Shown here: one piece after another, positions 1 to 7,496 of the stretch
How positions within the stretch are numbered: position 1 is the first letter of the stretch
Layout: the number at the start of each line of letters is the position of its first letter
NCBI RefSeq assembly: GCF_018860425.1
Contig: NZ_JAHKPI010000002.1
Span: 82,158 to 146,157, forward strand
Length of the DNA stretch: 64,000 nucleotides
Origin: Marinobacter sp. F3R08
GTDB taxonomy: Bacteria > Pseudomonadota > Gammaproteobacteria > Pseudomonadales > Oleiphilaceae
Reading direction: 5' to 3'
The notes under the pieces: model-generated
Database searches by the model: none
Seen by the model: only the letters and a program-made list of their open reading frames with translations
What the model was told of the DNA's origin: nothing
Position numbers and translations under genes: made by a program

Positions 1-260
1 AGCCATCAACCGTCGCGTATGTGGCGAAGCTGATTCTCCACCGATACAAGCTCCTCGGAATCCTGAACGATGAGGGATATCCGGAAGAGGAGATGGGTGT
101 TATGAGCACCGCTAAAGCCGAAGGTGTCGCAGACGCGGCAAAAACTGCTGTGACAGTGACACCGGGGAAAGAGTGTCCCGATTGCGGGAACCACGCCATG
201 ATCAAAAAAGATGGCTGTGACTTCTGCACTTCTTGTGGCCACATCGGTTCTTGCGGTTAA
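1..260 (+). CDS. nrdJ: 3' end of adenosylcobalamin-dependent ribonucleotide reductase (partial)
   Basis: The reading frame is open from the window edge (codons from base 3), so only the last 85 or so residues are present. The C-terminus carries the pattern CPDCGNHAMIKKDGCDFCTSC followed by GSCG at the very end. This is the Cys-rich tail of class II (B12-dependent) ribonucleotide reductases, where the tail cysteines re-reduce the active site after dNTP formation. The internal GTG at 21 is not a credible start. The catalytic barrel lies outside the window. A class II enzyme would supply dNTPs with or without oxygen, useful for replication after transfer. The identification rests on the tail alone. 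Confidence 0.72.
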   Translation, partial: PSTVAYVAKLILHRYKLLGILNDEGYPEEEMGVMSTAKAEGVADAAKTAVTVTPGKECPDCGNHAMIKKDGCDFCTSCGHIGSCG

Positions 261-305
261 ATGCAATTCATCGGGGTGTGAAAGCACCCCACCTCTCTTT
301 GCCTT

Positions 306-334
306 AACCCCAGTTGACTTCGGTCGCTGGGGTT
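306..334 (+). terminator. terminator-like hairpin after nrdJ
   Basis: AACCCCAG and CTGGGGTT close over a GACTTCGGTC inner stem-loop, followed by GGGCCTTTAT. A smaller hairpin (GGGGTG/CACCCC, about 275-291) precedes it. The same hairpin design, including GCCTTAACCCC and GACTTCGGTCG, recurs at 19541-19571. Both copies sit at the end of a gene block just before a two-stem repeat element. Confidence 0.5.
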
Positions 335-381
335 GGGCCTTTATAGTCATCATCGGAATGGACATCTATTCCCATGATGAT

Positions 382-440
382 TTTTGTGCCTCAGGCACGA
401 AACGGGCAGCTGACCCGACCTTAATGGTGAGAACAGCACA
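382..440 (+). repeat. two-stem repeat element, copy 1
   Basis: Stem 1 is GTGCC-TCA-GGCAC (386-398). After a CGAAA linker, stem 2 is CGGG-CAGCTGA-CCCG (403-417). The tail GAACAGCACATCAAAA resembles the tails of the other copies. This is the first of seven copies (382, 7733, 11333, 16544, 19679, 23031, 26635). Stem bases change in pairs between copies while the AGCTG loop core is kept. It could be a 5'-end RNA structure or a DNA operator. Confidence 0.7.
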
Positions 441-464
441 TCAAAAGTCCTAATTAGGACACGT

Positions 465-526
465 AACCCTGGCGGGGCTTTCTCCGTTAGGGGATGGTTC
501 CGCCTCCACTGAGAAGGAATCATTTC
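465..526 (+). promoter_or_regulatory. leader switch L1 (divergent member)
   Basis: P1 hairpin arms are CCCTGGCGGGG and CTCCGTTAGGGG. A downstream TTCC can pair with the GGAA of the ribosome binding site. No convincing loop-tail pairing is visible here, so this is a weaker member of the leader family that precedes about twenty genes in the window. Confidence 0.5.
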
Positions 527-958
527 ATGCCAAAGACCCTAGTTGTTGAAACCAACGCAGGGAAGTTGCAGGTCCAAGCGCCAAGCTTCGTGGCCGTGCA
601 GATCACCCCGGAATTCATCAGTCGTTTGAAAGAGCTTCGCGATCTTCCTGATTACTACGACCTCACCGAGGTTCGTTGTGAAGTGGATCTGAAGACTGAA
701 ATGATTGATGGCGACACTCTGGTTCTCCCAGAGATGGTCGTTACATCCGGACAATTCTGGTTCACAGGAGAGTTGCGAAACACTGAGGATGAATGCGTTT
801 GTTCTCACAGCATCTCAACCATTGACTGGAACTACGTAGATCAGCGCCTCAATGCTCCAGACGACGATAACCTTATGGTTGTTGCCGGTACGGACGAGGA
901 TGTAGCTCACCTACGACAAACCTACCTGGATAAGCTGGCCAACGACGAAATAGTCTGA
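527..958 (+). CDS. hypothetical protein
   Basis: Not recognised. The 143-residue acidic, soluble protein has no signal peptide or membrane segment. The upstream in-frame ATG at 494 lies inside the leader hairpin. The ATG at 527 follows GAAGGA with good spacing and is preferred. It is the first gene of the block after two-stem element copy 1 and has its own structured leader. The C-terminal half is rich in Asp and Glu. No catalytic motif is visible. Confidence 0.7.
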   Translation: MPKTLVVETNAGKLQVQAPSFVAVQITPEFISRLKELRDLPDYYDLTEVRCEVDLKTEMIDGDTLVLPEMVVTSGQFWFTGELRNTEDECVCSHSISTIDWNYVDQRLNAPDDDNLMVVAGTDEDVAHLRQTYLDKLANDEIV

Positions 959-972
959 CACCAGATATCTGC

Positions 973-1043
973 AAACCCCAGCGGGGAGTCATCTCTCCGT
1001 AGGGGAGGTGTCTCTCCTCCATGACTGATGAAGGAGCAATGCA
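973..1043 (+). promoter_or_regulatory. leader switch L2
   Basis: P1 is CCCC-AGC-GGGGAG with CTCTCC-GTA-GGGG. Loop CATCTC pairs with GAGGTG just 3' of P1, giving a pseudoknot. A following CTCC can instead pair with the GGAG of the ribosome binding site at about 1030. Confidence 0.65.
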
Positions 1044-1607
1044 ATGGGATACTTTTCCTGGAAAACCGCAGACACCAACGAATCCATTGGCAATATCGAT
1101 TCTGCCAGACCGGCACCAACGGTCTATATGCTGTCTCCCAATGGGAATCCCCCGTATGCGGAGCCTGCTTATGAGGGCTATGGACGATTTGCCAATAAGG
1201 ACGCCCATGAGTATTTGCTGGAAATGAATGCCGAAGATCTCGGTATAGATTTCTACAGCTTGTCTTGCGAAGAGCGCCGGCTGGCGGGCATAGCTCTGGA
1301 AGTAGGGAATGTGTACGTGCATGCCGACACTGGTGAGCGCTGGCACATTTTCCATGATTACCGGCACGTCCTCGATGCCAAATACTTCAAAGGTAATTTT
1401 GCTGAAGTGATACCAGAACTTGGGGACACCCCAAATAACCTCATTGAGCGCGGTGTTTTGTTGCCGCGTGCAATACGAGAGGAACTTGGGCTTAGATTTC
1501 CCCTCAAGTTTTCTTTCAGCCGGGGTGCAGTGTATGAAGATGTACCTGCATCTGAAGAATGCCCATACCAAGGGTTCTTCTTTCCGGGGGAGGGTGAGGA
1601 TGAGTGA
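1044..1607 (+). CDS. conserved hypothetical protein (GYFSW..TADTNESI start)
   Basis: A 187-residue soluble protein beginning MGYFSWKTADTNESI. I associate this opening with conserved proteins of unknown function on phages and conjugative elements, but I cannot name the family. AAGGAG lies 8 bases upstream of the ATG. The end overlaps the next start by 8 bases (ATGAGTGA), so the two are probably translationally coupled. No membrane segment or catalytic signature is apparent. Confidence 0.7.
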   Translation: MGYFSWKTADTNESIGNIDSARPAPTVYMLSPNGNPPYAEPAYEGYGRFANKDAHEYLLEMNAEDLGIDFYSLSCEERRLAGIALEVGNVYVHADTGERWHIFHDYRHVLDAKYFKGNFAEVIPELGDTPNNLIERGVLLPRAIREELGLRFPLKFSFSRGAVYEDVPASEECPYQGFFFPGEGEDE

Positions 1608-1884
1608 GCTTCGGCTTGCAAATCAGTCCTTCATGGTACGCTACCCAGTAGAGCAATACCGGGACAGCGACATGAAAGAAATCAAAATCCGCTTTCATGA
1701 GCGGGAAACTATGCCTGACATGCTGGAGAAACGCGCCAAGGAACTCGACATCACTATTGAGCAATTGGTAAAGCGTTTTATCTGCACAGGTATGCAAGAT
1801 TACGAAACGGAAGATGGCCCAGCCTTGCCGGGGGAGTCACTTGATGACTTCTTTGTGCAAAACAGAGTCCTGAAGCCGAAGTAG
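1600..1884 (+). CDS. small protein with a ribbon-helix-helix-like pattern
   Basis: A 94-residue protein. The longer in-frame extension back to 1420 lies inside the previous gene and is rejected. The ATG at 1600 overlaps that gene's stop. Residues about 26-63 (KEIKIRFHERETMPDMLE..AKELDITIEQLVKRFI) fit the beta-strand, helix, turn, helix layout of RHH/CopG-type DNA-binding proteins. The next gene is PemK-like, so this could be the antitoxin of a pair. That role is inferred from order and pattern only. Confidence 0.6.
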   Translation: MSELRLANQSFMVRYPVEQYRDSDMKEIKIRFHERETMPDMLEKRAKELDITIEQLVKRFICTGMQDYETEDGPALPGESLDDFFVQNRVLKPK

Positions 1885-1926
1885 TAAAAAATCCAATCAA
1901 TCCCCCTGAAAGGGCTGGAGGTCACT

Positions 1927-2301
1927 ATGAGCGACCTTAAAGCCCTTCTTGGGGCTTTTCTGTATGCATGGCTGCCTGAGGCTGAAAATCCTCATCGGCC
2001 TGGCCCGAAATTCCGTCCCACACTTGTTGTGGATGTTGATCCGGACGCCAGACAAATCTGTTTGGCGTATGGCACCAGCCAAAAAACGGATCGCAACGGT
2101 CGAGGAGAAATCACCTTTGCTAGCGACGAAATTGACGGTCTTACCAAAGACACTAAGTTCTGCCTGGGAACCACATACTGGATTCCGGTTAGCGCTGAGT
2201 ATCTTTGCAAAAATGAATCCGCCAACAAACTCTCAGTTATCGGCCAAATCCCGAGTCGTCGCACTCAGGAATTGCACATGCGGCTGCAAGAGATTGGCTA
2301 A
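1927..2301 (+). CDS. PemK/MazF-like protein
   Basis: A 124-residue protein. The segment PGPKFRPTLVVDVDPD, then ICLAYGTSQKTDR, resembles the RP.LVV...AYGTSQ core of PemK/MazF-type endoribonuclease toxins and relatives. The ATG at 1927 follows GGAGGTCACT. It lies 42 bases after the RHH-like gene, an order usual for type II toxin-antitoxin modules. Some proteins of this fold on mobile elements are not toxins, and the catalytic residues cannot be confirmed by eye. Confidence 0.55.
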   Translation: MSDLKALLGAFLYAWLPEAENPHRPGPKFRPTLVVDVDPDARQICLAYGTSQKTDRNGRGEITFASDEIDGLTKDTKFCLGTTYWIPVSAEYLCKNESANKLSVIGQIPSRRTQELHMRLQEIG

Positions 2302-2352
2302 ACACCTTCACGGGGAAGTCCTCTTCCTCGTGTAGCTTTGCTCTGAAACCAC

Positions 2353-2420
2353 AAACCCTAAGGGGCGAGTCCTCGCCACTTAAGGCTGGGCTTGCTCCAT
2401 TCACTAAATGGAGAGATCCC
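2353..2420 (+). promoter_or_regulatory. leader switch L3
   Basis: P1 is CCTAAGGGG with CCACTTAAGG. Loop GCGAGTCC pairs with the tail GGGCTTGC (8 bp with G-U pairs). The adjoining CTCCATT pairs perfectly with AATGGAG, which holds the ribosome binding site. Confidence 0.7.
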
Positions 2421-2987
2421 ATGACGAACAACATTGAACGTACTAAGGCGGCAATGCTGAGCATTTCCCAGTCTCTGGGCTTGCCCGAGCACTATCCCGA
2501 GGATATGACGCAGGATCTCCAATCCTTGTCTGATTCGACGGAAGGTAAATGGCTCTGGTTGCTACGAACGTCCGGTACCGTTCTGGTTCCGCTTCAAGTT
2601 GGCGTACACCCGACGTATGTGAACTATTGGCTGCATTCGAATCATGGCCAAAAAGTCGTTTGCTTCGTGGTTGATTCCCGAAAGGGGATGGTCACGCAGA
2701 CAACTTATTCCGAGGCGGAAAAACTGATTGGGCAGCCCCCAAGGAACCTTCACTCATCTATGTCTAGCGAAGAACTTGTGGATGCAGTGCATTCCGTTTT
2801 GACGCAGGGGTGTGAACGGAGACTTTGGGGGATGTTCGAATCACCTGAATCTATTGATGCGTATGGCACCTGGCAGAAATGGCAGGCGTACTTCGACTCG
2901 AAGGAAAACGAAGTAATGGCGAAATTCATGGCCAAAGCTGTGAGGTTCGCTCAATCAAAACAAACCCTGATTGGACACGTCTCATAG
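2421..2987 (+). CDS. hypothetical protein
   Basis: Not recognised. A 188-residue soluble protein. The start MTNNIERTKAAML follows AATGGAGAGATCCC. The middle (VLVPLQVGVHPTYVNYWLHSN) is beta-rich and the C-terminal 60 residues are helical. It belongs to the run of single-gene units that each have a structured leader. No motif gives a function. Confidence 0.7.
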   Translation: MTNNIERTKAAMLSISQSLGLPEHYPEDMTQDLQSLSDSTEGKWLWLLRTSGTVLVPLQVGVHPTYVNYWLHSNHGQKVVCFVVDSRKGMVTQTTYSEAEKLIGQPPRNLHSSMSSEELVDAVHSVLTQGCERRLWGMFESPESIDAYGTWQKWQAYFDSKENEVMAKFMAKAVRFAQSKQTLIGHVS

Positions 2988-3008
2988 GCTGCCCAGTTCA
3001 AAAGCATT

Positions 3009-3083
3009 AACCCCACGGGGGATCGAGTTATCCCCGTCCTGGGGGTGGCTCGTTCCTCCTCAAAACAGTAGAGGAAATGAGCA
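3009..3083 (+). promoter_or_regulatory. leader switch L4
   Basis: P1 is CCCCACGGGGGAT with ATCCCCGTCCTGGGG. Loop CGAGTTA pairs with TGGCTCG (7 bp). In the alternative state TTCCTC pairs with GAGGAA at the ribosome binding site, extended by GCTC/GAGC. The two pairings share TGGCTCG and cannot coexist. Confidence 0.72.
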
Positions 3084-4238
3084 ATGCAAAATCAAATTGT
3101 ACAGAGCAACGACAGTGACCTGAAAGACATGATGGAAGAGCGCCTGGACATCTCCGCTTCTCCCATCATGAACTACCATGACGGCATCGTTAAAAAGATC
3201 TCCGCTACGAAATACCTGTATGGGTATCTGGCAGACGATCAGGATGCTGAAAATCCGCTGGAAGAGTGGGATGGAGTAGGTCGCGTTTACACAGCACATC
3301 GCTTTGGCCAAACCCATGGCGAAATGCAGGAAGCGCTGGCGCTCGATAGCGACTGGGAGCCAGATTATGAGTTGTCTCATGACTTCCCGGACGTGCTGAA
3401 GACCCATTGGGTCAAAGCAGCTGCCGAGGACAGCGATTTCCAGCAGTGGTGTCACGAGAACGGACGGCCTCCTGAAGATTCGGAGAAACTCCCCTCGTAC
3501 TACCTGAACAAAGCCCGCCGATTTTGGCGGGATACAGGTGGTTCAGATAATTATCTGTATAACGCAGATGATGTCTGGGACTTCGAAGCCGTGATGGGAA
3601 CTGCTGAAAAAGCTGCTTATAAAGAGCTTCTTGAGGCCGGCAAAATCGGCGATCCCGATCGTGCTGTCCTTGATTGCTACGAGCATTCAGGTGTTGCCTG
3701 GTCGCTTTCTGGCGGAGGGATGCAATGCCGCTGGGATACGGCCAATGGAGCTGGCGTCTGGGTTCCAGATGAAAGTGCCCGTGAAGAGATTCATCGACGT
3801 GGTGATGAGGTGTACGCCTTTGGCCAAGTTGTTGAGGTTTCTGGCCTGATTGGTGGGAACCGCAAACCATTCTTTTTCAAGCTCGATGAAGAGTATGGAG
3901 GAGTGGAGTCACTGCGGTTTGAGACCTGGTATGAAGCCTATGAGGCTCTACAGAGTCACATCGCACACAACAAATTGCGCCTGCCCAGGAAGAAGGCTGA
4001 GAGGGCTGCGTTGCAAGTTCGAGGCAGGGAAAGGGCAGTAAAAGAAATCGCCCAGAACTGTGTTGAGCTCTACAACGACTACCTCAATGGACGGGTATTC
4101 GGTATTGTCGTCGCCACCTTCGAGGTGAACGATGAAGGCGAGCCGGAACTTCAGGACGATGACGCCGTATGGGGCTTCTATGGCGACGATGACGCCTATG
4201 ACAGCCTAAAGCAAGAAATCGAAGCTCGGGACGACTGA
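3084..4238 (+). CDS. hypothetical protein, 384 aa
   Basis: Not recognised. Acidic soluble protein (start MQNQIVQSNDSDLKDM) with many aromatic residues. It has no signal peptide, membrane segment or nucleotide-binding loop. The start follows GAGGAAATGAGCA. It ends in DDDDAYDSLKQEIEARDD just before a strong terminator, so it closes the first transcription block. A Trp/Tyr-rich middle (YYLNKARRFWRDTGGSDNYLY) suggests a folded domain of unknown type. Confidence 0.7.
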   Translation: MQNQIVQSNDSDLKDMMEERLDISASPIMNYHDGIVKKISATKYLYGYLADDQDAENPLEEWDGVGRVYTAHRFGQTHGEMQEALALDSDWEPDYELSHDFPDVLKTHWVKAAAEDSDFQQWCHENGRPPEDSEKLPSYYLNKARRFWRDTGGSDNYLYNADDVWDFEAVMGTAEKAAYKELLEAGKIGDPDRAVLDCYEHSGVAWSLSGGGMQCRWDTANGAGVWVPDESAREEIHRRGDEVYAFGQVVEVSGLIGGNRKPFFFKLDEEYGGVESLRFETWYEAYEALQSHIAHNKLRLPRKKAERAALQVRGRERAVKEIAQNCVELYNDYLNGRVFGIVVATFEVNDEGEPELQDDDAVWGFYGDDDAYDSLKQEIEARDD

Positions 4239-4247
4239 GCCAACTAA

Positions 4248-4282
4248 GCCGCCTTGCAGGAAAACCTGCGGGCGGCTTTTTT
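4248..4282 (+). terminator. rho-independent terminator
   Basis: GCCGCC-TTGCAGG, loop AAAA, CCTGCGG-GCGGC, then TTTTTT. Ten bases after the 384-aa gene. Confidence 0.9.
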
Positions 4283-4370
4283 ATGGCTCTCACAAATCAG
4301 TCTATAAATTGATTGCCAAACACAGGTGCTTGCTAGCTGCAGAAGTTGATGCGCTTTCCCAGCAGGTTTA

Positions 4371-4613
4371 GTGAGGTATTTTGAAGTTCGTGAAATGGTA
4401 AGCCTAATTCAAATCCAGATTGGAGACCGGTCGGGTTGCAAACCCACTTTTGCATGCGACTATTCCAGTACCAAAATATATGAGCATCAAGATGCTCCCG
4501 ATAATCACATAATGTTGGGAGTTATGGGTGCGCCGATTATGGTGGCAGTTTCAATTGGTTTTCACTTTATTAACACTTGGCTCAAATCACACCGACGAGA
4601 CAGTAAAAAATAG
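4371..4613 (+). CDS. possible small membrane protein
   Basis: An 80-codon frame from GTG 4371 (or ATG 4395, 72 aa). One hydrophobic stretch, IMLGVMGAPIMVAVSIGF, near residues 47-64, is followed by a basic tail KSHRRDSKK, as in a single-span membrane protein with a cytoplasmic end. There is no clear ribosome binding site and no structured leader. Base composition is more AT-rich than the neighbours. The gene may not be real. Confidence 0.35.
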   Translation: MRYFEVREMVSLIQIQIGDRSGCKPTFACDYSSTKIYEHQDAPDNHIMLGVMGAPIMVAVSIGFHFINTWLKSHRRDSKK

Positions 4614-4656
4614 CATTGGTATTCGAGCATACCGGGAAAATTAAAAGGTCTGAGCT

Positions 4657-5268
4657 TTGAACATTTATCAGATGTATGTTGAACACTGGAGACAACCTGG
4701 GTTCTGGGTGCGCAGAACGACCTGGGGCAACACGATTGCAAAAATTATCTCCGTAGGTGAATTGTCAGGTAGAGCCCCTTATTACGGAAATCCAGAGGTT
4801 ATTGCCATCGTCTACGACATAAACACAGGCGAAGTTAAAGACGAGCATTTCATAATCGATACAGCTGGCACATACAAAACGTGGCGCTGGGTTCAGCCCC
4901 CGGAATGGAGTGGTGAAACTGATTTTGATCCCAGCAACGGGCGCGTTCTGCTTTACATCCCATTTGGAGAAAACAAAAGAGCCTCCTCCATGGGGGCAAG
5001 GTGGTCGGAATTGCTTCAGGCCTGGTGGATACCTGAAGCTGACGAAAAACTATTGGCGAAAGCAGCCGAGCGCGGGTATCTATCTCTACCTGAGGCCAGA
5101 ATCCACTTCGATGTTGGATTTGAAAACAAAAACGTAGCGAAAGAGGCTGGGGGAATTTTCCACTCAGACACGAAAACATGGTCATTTGGAGAAAGTGATA
5201 CCAAGGCCATCGAGAAGATGAAGGCGAAAGGATTCATCGAGAGAGATTCGCAAAACAACTCTGAATAA
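4657..5268 (+). CDS. DUF5710-like protein with two repeats
   Basis: A 203-residue protein from TTG 4657 (alternative ATG 4672). Residues about 98-140 (YIPFGENKRASSMGARWSEL, then QAWWIPEADEKLL) match the short DUF5710 pattern V/IPF..K..AK.LGARWD...K.WYVP. A second, weaker copy follows (VGFENKNVAKEAGGIF, then KTWSFGES). This domain often sits in mobilome primases, antirestriction proteins and TraC-like proteins, where it is thought to bind other partners. The N-terminal third is unassigned. There is no structured leader here. Confidence 0.6.
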   Translation: MNIYQMYVEHWRQPGFWVRRTTWGNTIAKIISVGELSGRAPYYGNPEVIAIVYDINTGEVKDEHFIIDTAGTYKTWRWVQPPEWSGETDFDPSNGRVLLYIPFGENKRASSMGARWSELLQAWWIPEADEKLLAKAAERGYLSLPEARIHFDVGFENKNVAKEAGGIFHSDTKTWSFGESDTKAIEKMKAKGFIERDSQNNSE

Positions 5269-5306
5269 CATTGGGATTCGGAACAAGTTCATAAAGGTGA
5301 ATCATT

Positions 5307-5417
5307 ATGGGCACCAAAGCATGCGACCGTAACGGCTGCGACACCCTCGGCCTCAAGATCAGTAGCAGTGAATGTATATTGATCAGCTTCAATTTGCTTT
5401 CAGATATAACACCGTAG
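5307..5417 (+). CDS. possible 36-aa peptide
   Basis: ATG 5307 follows AAAGGTG with good spacing. The peptide begins MGTKACDRNGCDTLGLK, with two cysteines, and ends LSDITP. It is too short for homology by eye. Support is only the ribosome binding site and placement between two real genes. Confidence 0.3.
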   Translation: MGTKACDRNGCDTLGLKISSSECILISFNLLSDITP

Positions 5418-5450
5418 GCTCAGACCTAAGTTCTCAAGGAGGAGTCACTT

Positions 5451-6128
5451 ATGACTTTGGAGGCACTGCTAGTGTGGGGCGGTTTGACCATTGCTATCCT
5501 GGACTCTACAGGCTATGGCAATGAGATCAACGAGCTTATTGATAGGATCGTTACCATCACAGCGACAGCCATTAAAAAACGGAAGTCTCCATTACGAGCT
5601 TGGATGAATGCTTACGACTCTTGGTTAACGATACAAGCAATCATGGTGGCCCATGAACAAGGGGTAATGAAGCTGCCGGCCTCATTAGCAGCGCAACCCG
5701 CAATCAAACGCCGGCTAACCTCGAATAAGTCGCTCCGTAGAAGCGGTCACGGGAACATCGTTGTTCGTAAACAGCTCGATCGAATCCTTGTTTCAATATT
5801 GGTGTTATCACAGATGGCCATGACTCTTGGGCTGGGCGTAGCGATCTGCTCGCCATTATGGTTCGCTCTGGAAGCCTTGGACATGGAAAGGGTCAATGCG
5901 TTTATCGTGTCCGGTATCTTTACCATCGCCTTCTGCTGCACTTTCTTCAGTATGCTTTCTAATATAGTGGCTTCCATTTTAGAACCTTTGCTCGCGGTCC
6001 TGTTCGCACTTTTTATCGTTACGCTATCGATTCCACTCAGCATATTCCGAGCTTTCCCGACTGGCTATTTGAGTGCATTCGGCATGTTATTTGCCGGGCT
6101 GGGTACCTTCCAGTACCTGACTGGTTGA
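5451..6128 (+). CDS. integral membrane protein
   Basis: A 225-residue protein after a strong AAGGAGGAG site. Residues 1-110 are mostly soluble and basic. The C-terminal half has about four membrane segments (ILVSILVLSQMAMTLGLGVA, FIVSGIFTIAFCCTFFSML, LEPLLAVLFALFIVTLSIPL, YLSAFGMLFAGLGTFQYL). No family is recognised. It stands alone between ordinary spacers without a structured leader. Membrane topology is seen; function is unknown. Confidence 0.65.
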   Translation: MTLEALLVWGGLTIAILDSTGYGNEINELIDRIVTITATAIKKRKSPLRAWMNAYDSWLTIQAIMVAHEQGVMKLPASLAAQPAIKRRLTSNKSLRRSGHGNIVVRKQLDRILVSILVLSQMAMTLGLGVAICSPLWFALEALDMERVNAFIVSGIFTIAFCCTFFSMLSNIVASILEPLLAVLFALFIVTLSIPLSIFRAFPTGYLSAFGMLFAGLGTFQYLTG

Positions 6129-6273
6129 GCTGGTGGAGAATGAGTATCCAGTGCTTAACAGTCTCGAACCCTCGTAGCCATCTCTGTCAAAAAAATAGCA
6201 TTCACTTAGCTATAAGGTCTGAACTGCCCCAGTACACTTGCCCTCAATGTGTTTTTGCTGGAGAAGTTGAGTC

Positions 6274-6474
6274 ATGGGTGTTTCAGAGACTGAGTATATC
6301 GAAGGTGCGGTGACCTTCCAGGAAGGGTATGCCGCAGGTGTGAAGGGCGCTGATGCCGGGGATAATCCATATCCGGAGGGATTTTGGCTGGCGGAGAGTT
6401 GGATGCTGGGTTGGCAAGAAGGCGATTTGGAGCGAAAAGCTCGTGATGAGCCTATCATGACCTTCCCAGCTTAA
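6274..6474 (+). CDS. RMF-like small protein
   Basis: A 66-residue protein after GGAGAAGTTGAGTC. It carries the pattern GYAAGVKGADAGDNPYPEG, then WMLGWQEG. This is the G..A...G.....NPY..G....W..GW signature of ribosome modulation factor and many small phage and plasmid proteins. True RMF dimerises 70S ribosomes in stationary phase. Whether this relative does so is unknown. In an element full of translation-level leaders, a ribosome-associated protein would be relevant, but that link is inference. Confidence 0.6.
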   Translation: MGVSETEYIEGAVTFQEGYAAGVKGADAGDNPYPEGFWLAESWMLGWQEGDLERKARDEPIMTFPA

Positions 6475-6684
6475 AAGTGGCTAAAACGTCAAAAAAAACG
6501 CAGCCACCTCTGGATAACGCGCCTTAGAATTCGGTAAATTGAACTCAATTAAGGACATCGCTCCCTGCGCGAACAGCTATTCAGTCTTCGGACTGGAGAT
6601 GCTTTGCAGGAGCATGATAGAGCTAGCCTTGCTCTTAAAATAGATGGCAATCCAGCAGCACTCGCTGAACTGGATCTATCACAC
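6475..6684 (+). other. intergenic region with an A-tract motif
   Basis: Holds AAAAAAAACGCAGCC at 6491-6505, followed by TAGAAT (6525), a possible -10 box. A near-identical A-tract/CGC motif occurs at 11258 and 19612. An inverted pair TCAGTCTTCGGACTGGA lies near 6581-6597. No gene is seen. Confidence 0.35.
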
Positions 6685-6746
6685 AAACCCGAGAGGTTCT
6701 CTAACCTCAGGGTTATTGGGCCTCTCCTCCGTTGATGAGGTTCAAT
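6685..6746 (+). promoter_or_regulatory. leader switch L5
   Basis: P1 is CCCGAGAGGTT with AACCTCAGGG. GGTTC of the loop can pair with GGGCC in the tail (partly G-U), and CCTC pairs with GAGG of the ribosome binding site. Pseudoknot support is weaker than in L6 or L11. Confidence 0.55.
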
Positions 6747-7031
6747 ATGATTTCCAATTTTGTTGGTATTCTGATTTTCGTCGGTGTTCCCGCGATTTTT
6801 TTTGCACTCTTTCTGGCTGTTATGGTCAGGATCTATAAGTTTGCAAAAGGCTTCGGAAACAAGCTTGGCACTGCCAAGCCAGTGTCAAACACGATGAGAA
6901 CATCTGTTGCTGCAAAGTCAGCTTCAGGTGCTACAGAACTTCCAACCCGCACTGTTGCGGGACAATGGTTTTGCTCTCCTGATGTTTCACATCTTGAGAA
7001 GCCTGCCTTCCTTAGGAAGCAGGTCGCGTAA
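6747..7031 (+). CDS. single-span membrane protein
   Basis: A 94-residue protein. The start at 6747 (MISNFVGILIF) is preferred over 6732/6735, which sit on the ribosome binding site TGAGG. Residues 3-30 form one membrane segment (FVGILIFVGVPAIFFALFLA). A basic patch and a Ser/Ala-rich tail follow, expected in the cytoplasm. No family is recognised. Confidence 0.6.
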   Translation: MISNFVGILIFVGVPAIFFALFLAVMVRIYKFAKGFGNKLGTAKPVSNTMRTSVAAKSASGATELPTRTVAGQWFCSPDVSHLEKPAFLRKQVA

Positions 7032-7046
7032 ACCAATTCTTTTTTA

Positions 7047-7114
7047 AAACCCTGACGGGGGTATCTACTCCCGCAGGGGGTAGGTGCCTCCTCTTTCCTA
7101 ATGAGGTACTTACC
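7047..7114 (+). promoter_or_regulatory. leader switch L6
   Basis: P1 is CCCTGACGGGG with CCCGCAGGGGG. Loop GGTATCTA pairs over 8 bp with tail TAGGTGCC. The same tail, as AGGTGCCTC, pairs with GAGGTACTT, which contains the ribosome binding site. Loop and ribosome-site segments look alike (GGTATCTA, GGTACTTA) because both complement the tail. Confidence 0.78.
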
Positions 7115-7264
7115 ATGAAAAAGATCATCATTGTTGCTATTGCTGCTTTTACCATTCAGATGACGTTCGCATTCAATGACGCTGCCGATAACGCAGCTGA
7201 GACTGCAGCTGAAACTGCTTGTGAAAAGCGCTACGAAAACAACATCGAGGTGATGTGCAAGTAA
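7115..7264 (+). CDS. small exported protein, 49 aa
   Basis: Starts MKKIIIVAIAAFTIQMTFA, a short signal peptide (basic start, hydrophobic core, probable cut after TFA). A 30-residue acidic mature part follows, with repeated AAETAAETAC and two cysteines (AETACEKRYE, EVMCK) that could form a disulfide. It has a full leader switch and ribosome binding site GAGG, which supports it as real despite its size. Function unknown. Confidence 0.65.
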   Translation: MKKIIIVAIAAFTIQMTFAFNDAADNAAETAAETACEKRYENNIEVMCK

Positions 7265-7496
7265 TTGCCCACCTTTGATTGATGAGACACAGCCTTTCCT
7301 GGTGTGTCTCCCCGAGGTTCCTGTTACTGAAGTTTCGCATGCGAAATTTTGAGGGATCTCCGGGAGGCACACCGGGAGAGGCGCAAAATTGGCTGATTAG
7401 CCCATTTTGTGTATGCGTGCAATCGGCGTGAAATGGCCGTTTGCGTCTCTCTCGGGTGTGCTCCTTTTCTAAATGAGAGCCACCGGAGGAAACACC
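7265..7496 (+). promoter_or_regulatory. long structured leader with 25-nt arms
   Basis: The arm 7363-7387 (GGAGGCACACCGGG...GCGCAAA) and the arm 7440-7464 (TTTGCG...GGTGTGCTCC) are almost fully complementary over 25 nt, enclosing a 52-nt loop. Upstream lie GAGACACA/TGTGTCTC (about 7283-7310) and the perfect palindrome TTTCGCATGCGAAA (7333-7346). This is much larger than the other leaders but lies in the same place before a start codon. Confidence 0.6.

Noticed and set aside
873..1571. 232-codon minus-strand frame
   Set aside because: It runs opposite to the coupled genes at 1044-1884, crosses the leader at 973, and has no ribosome site or protein-like pattern.
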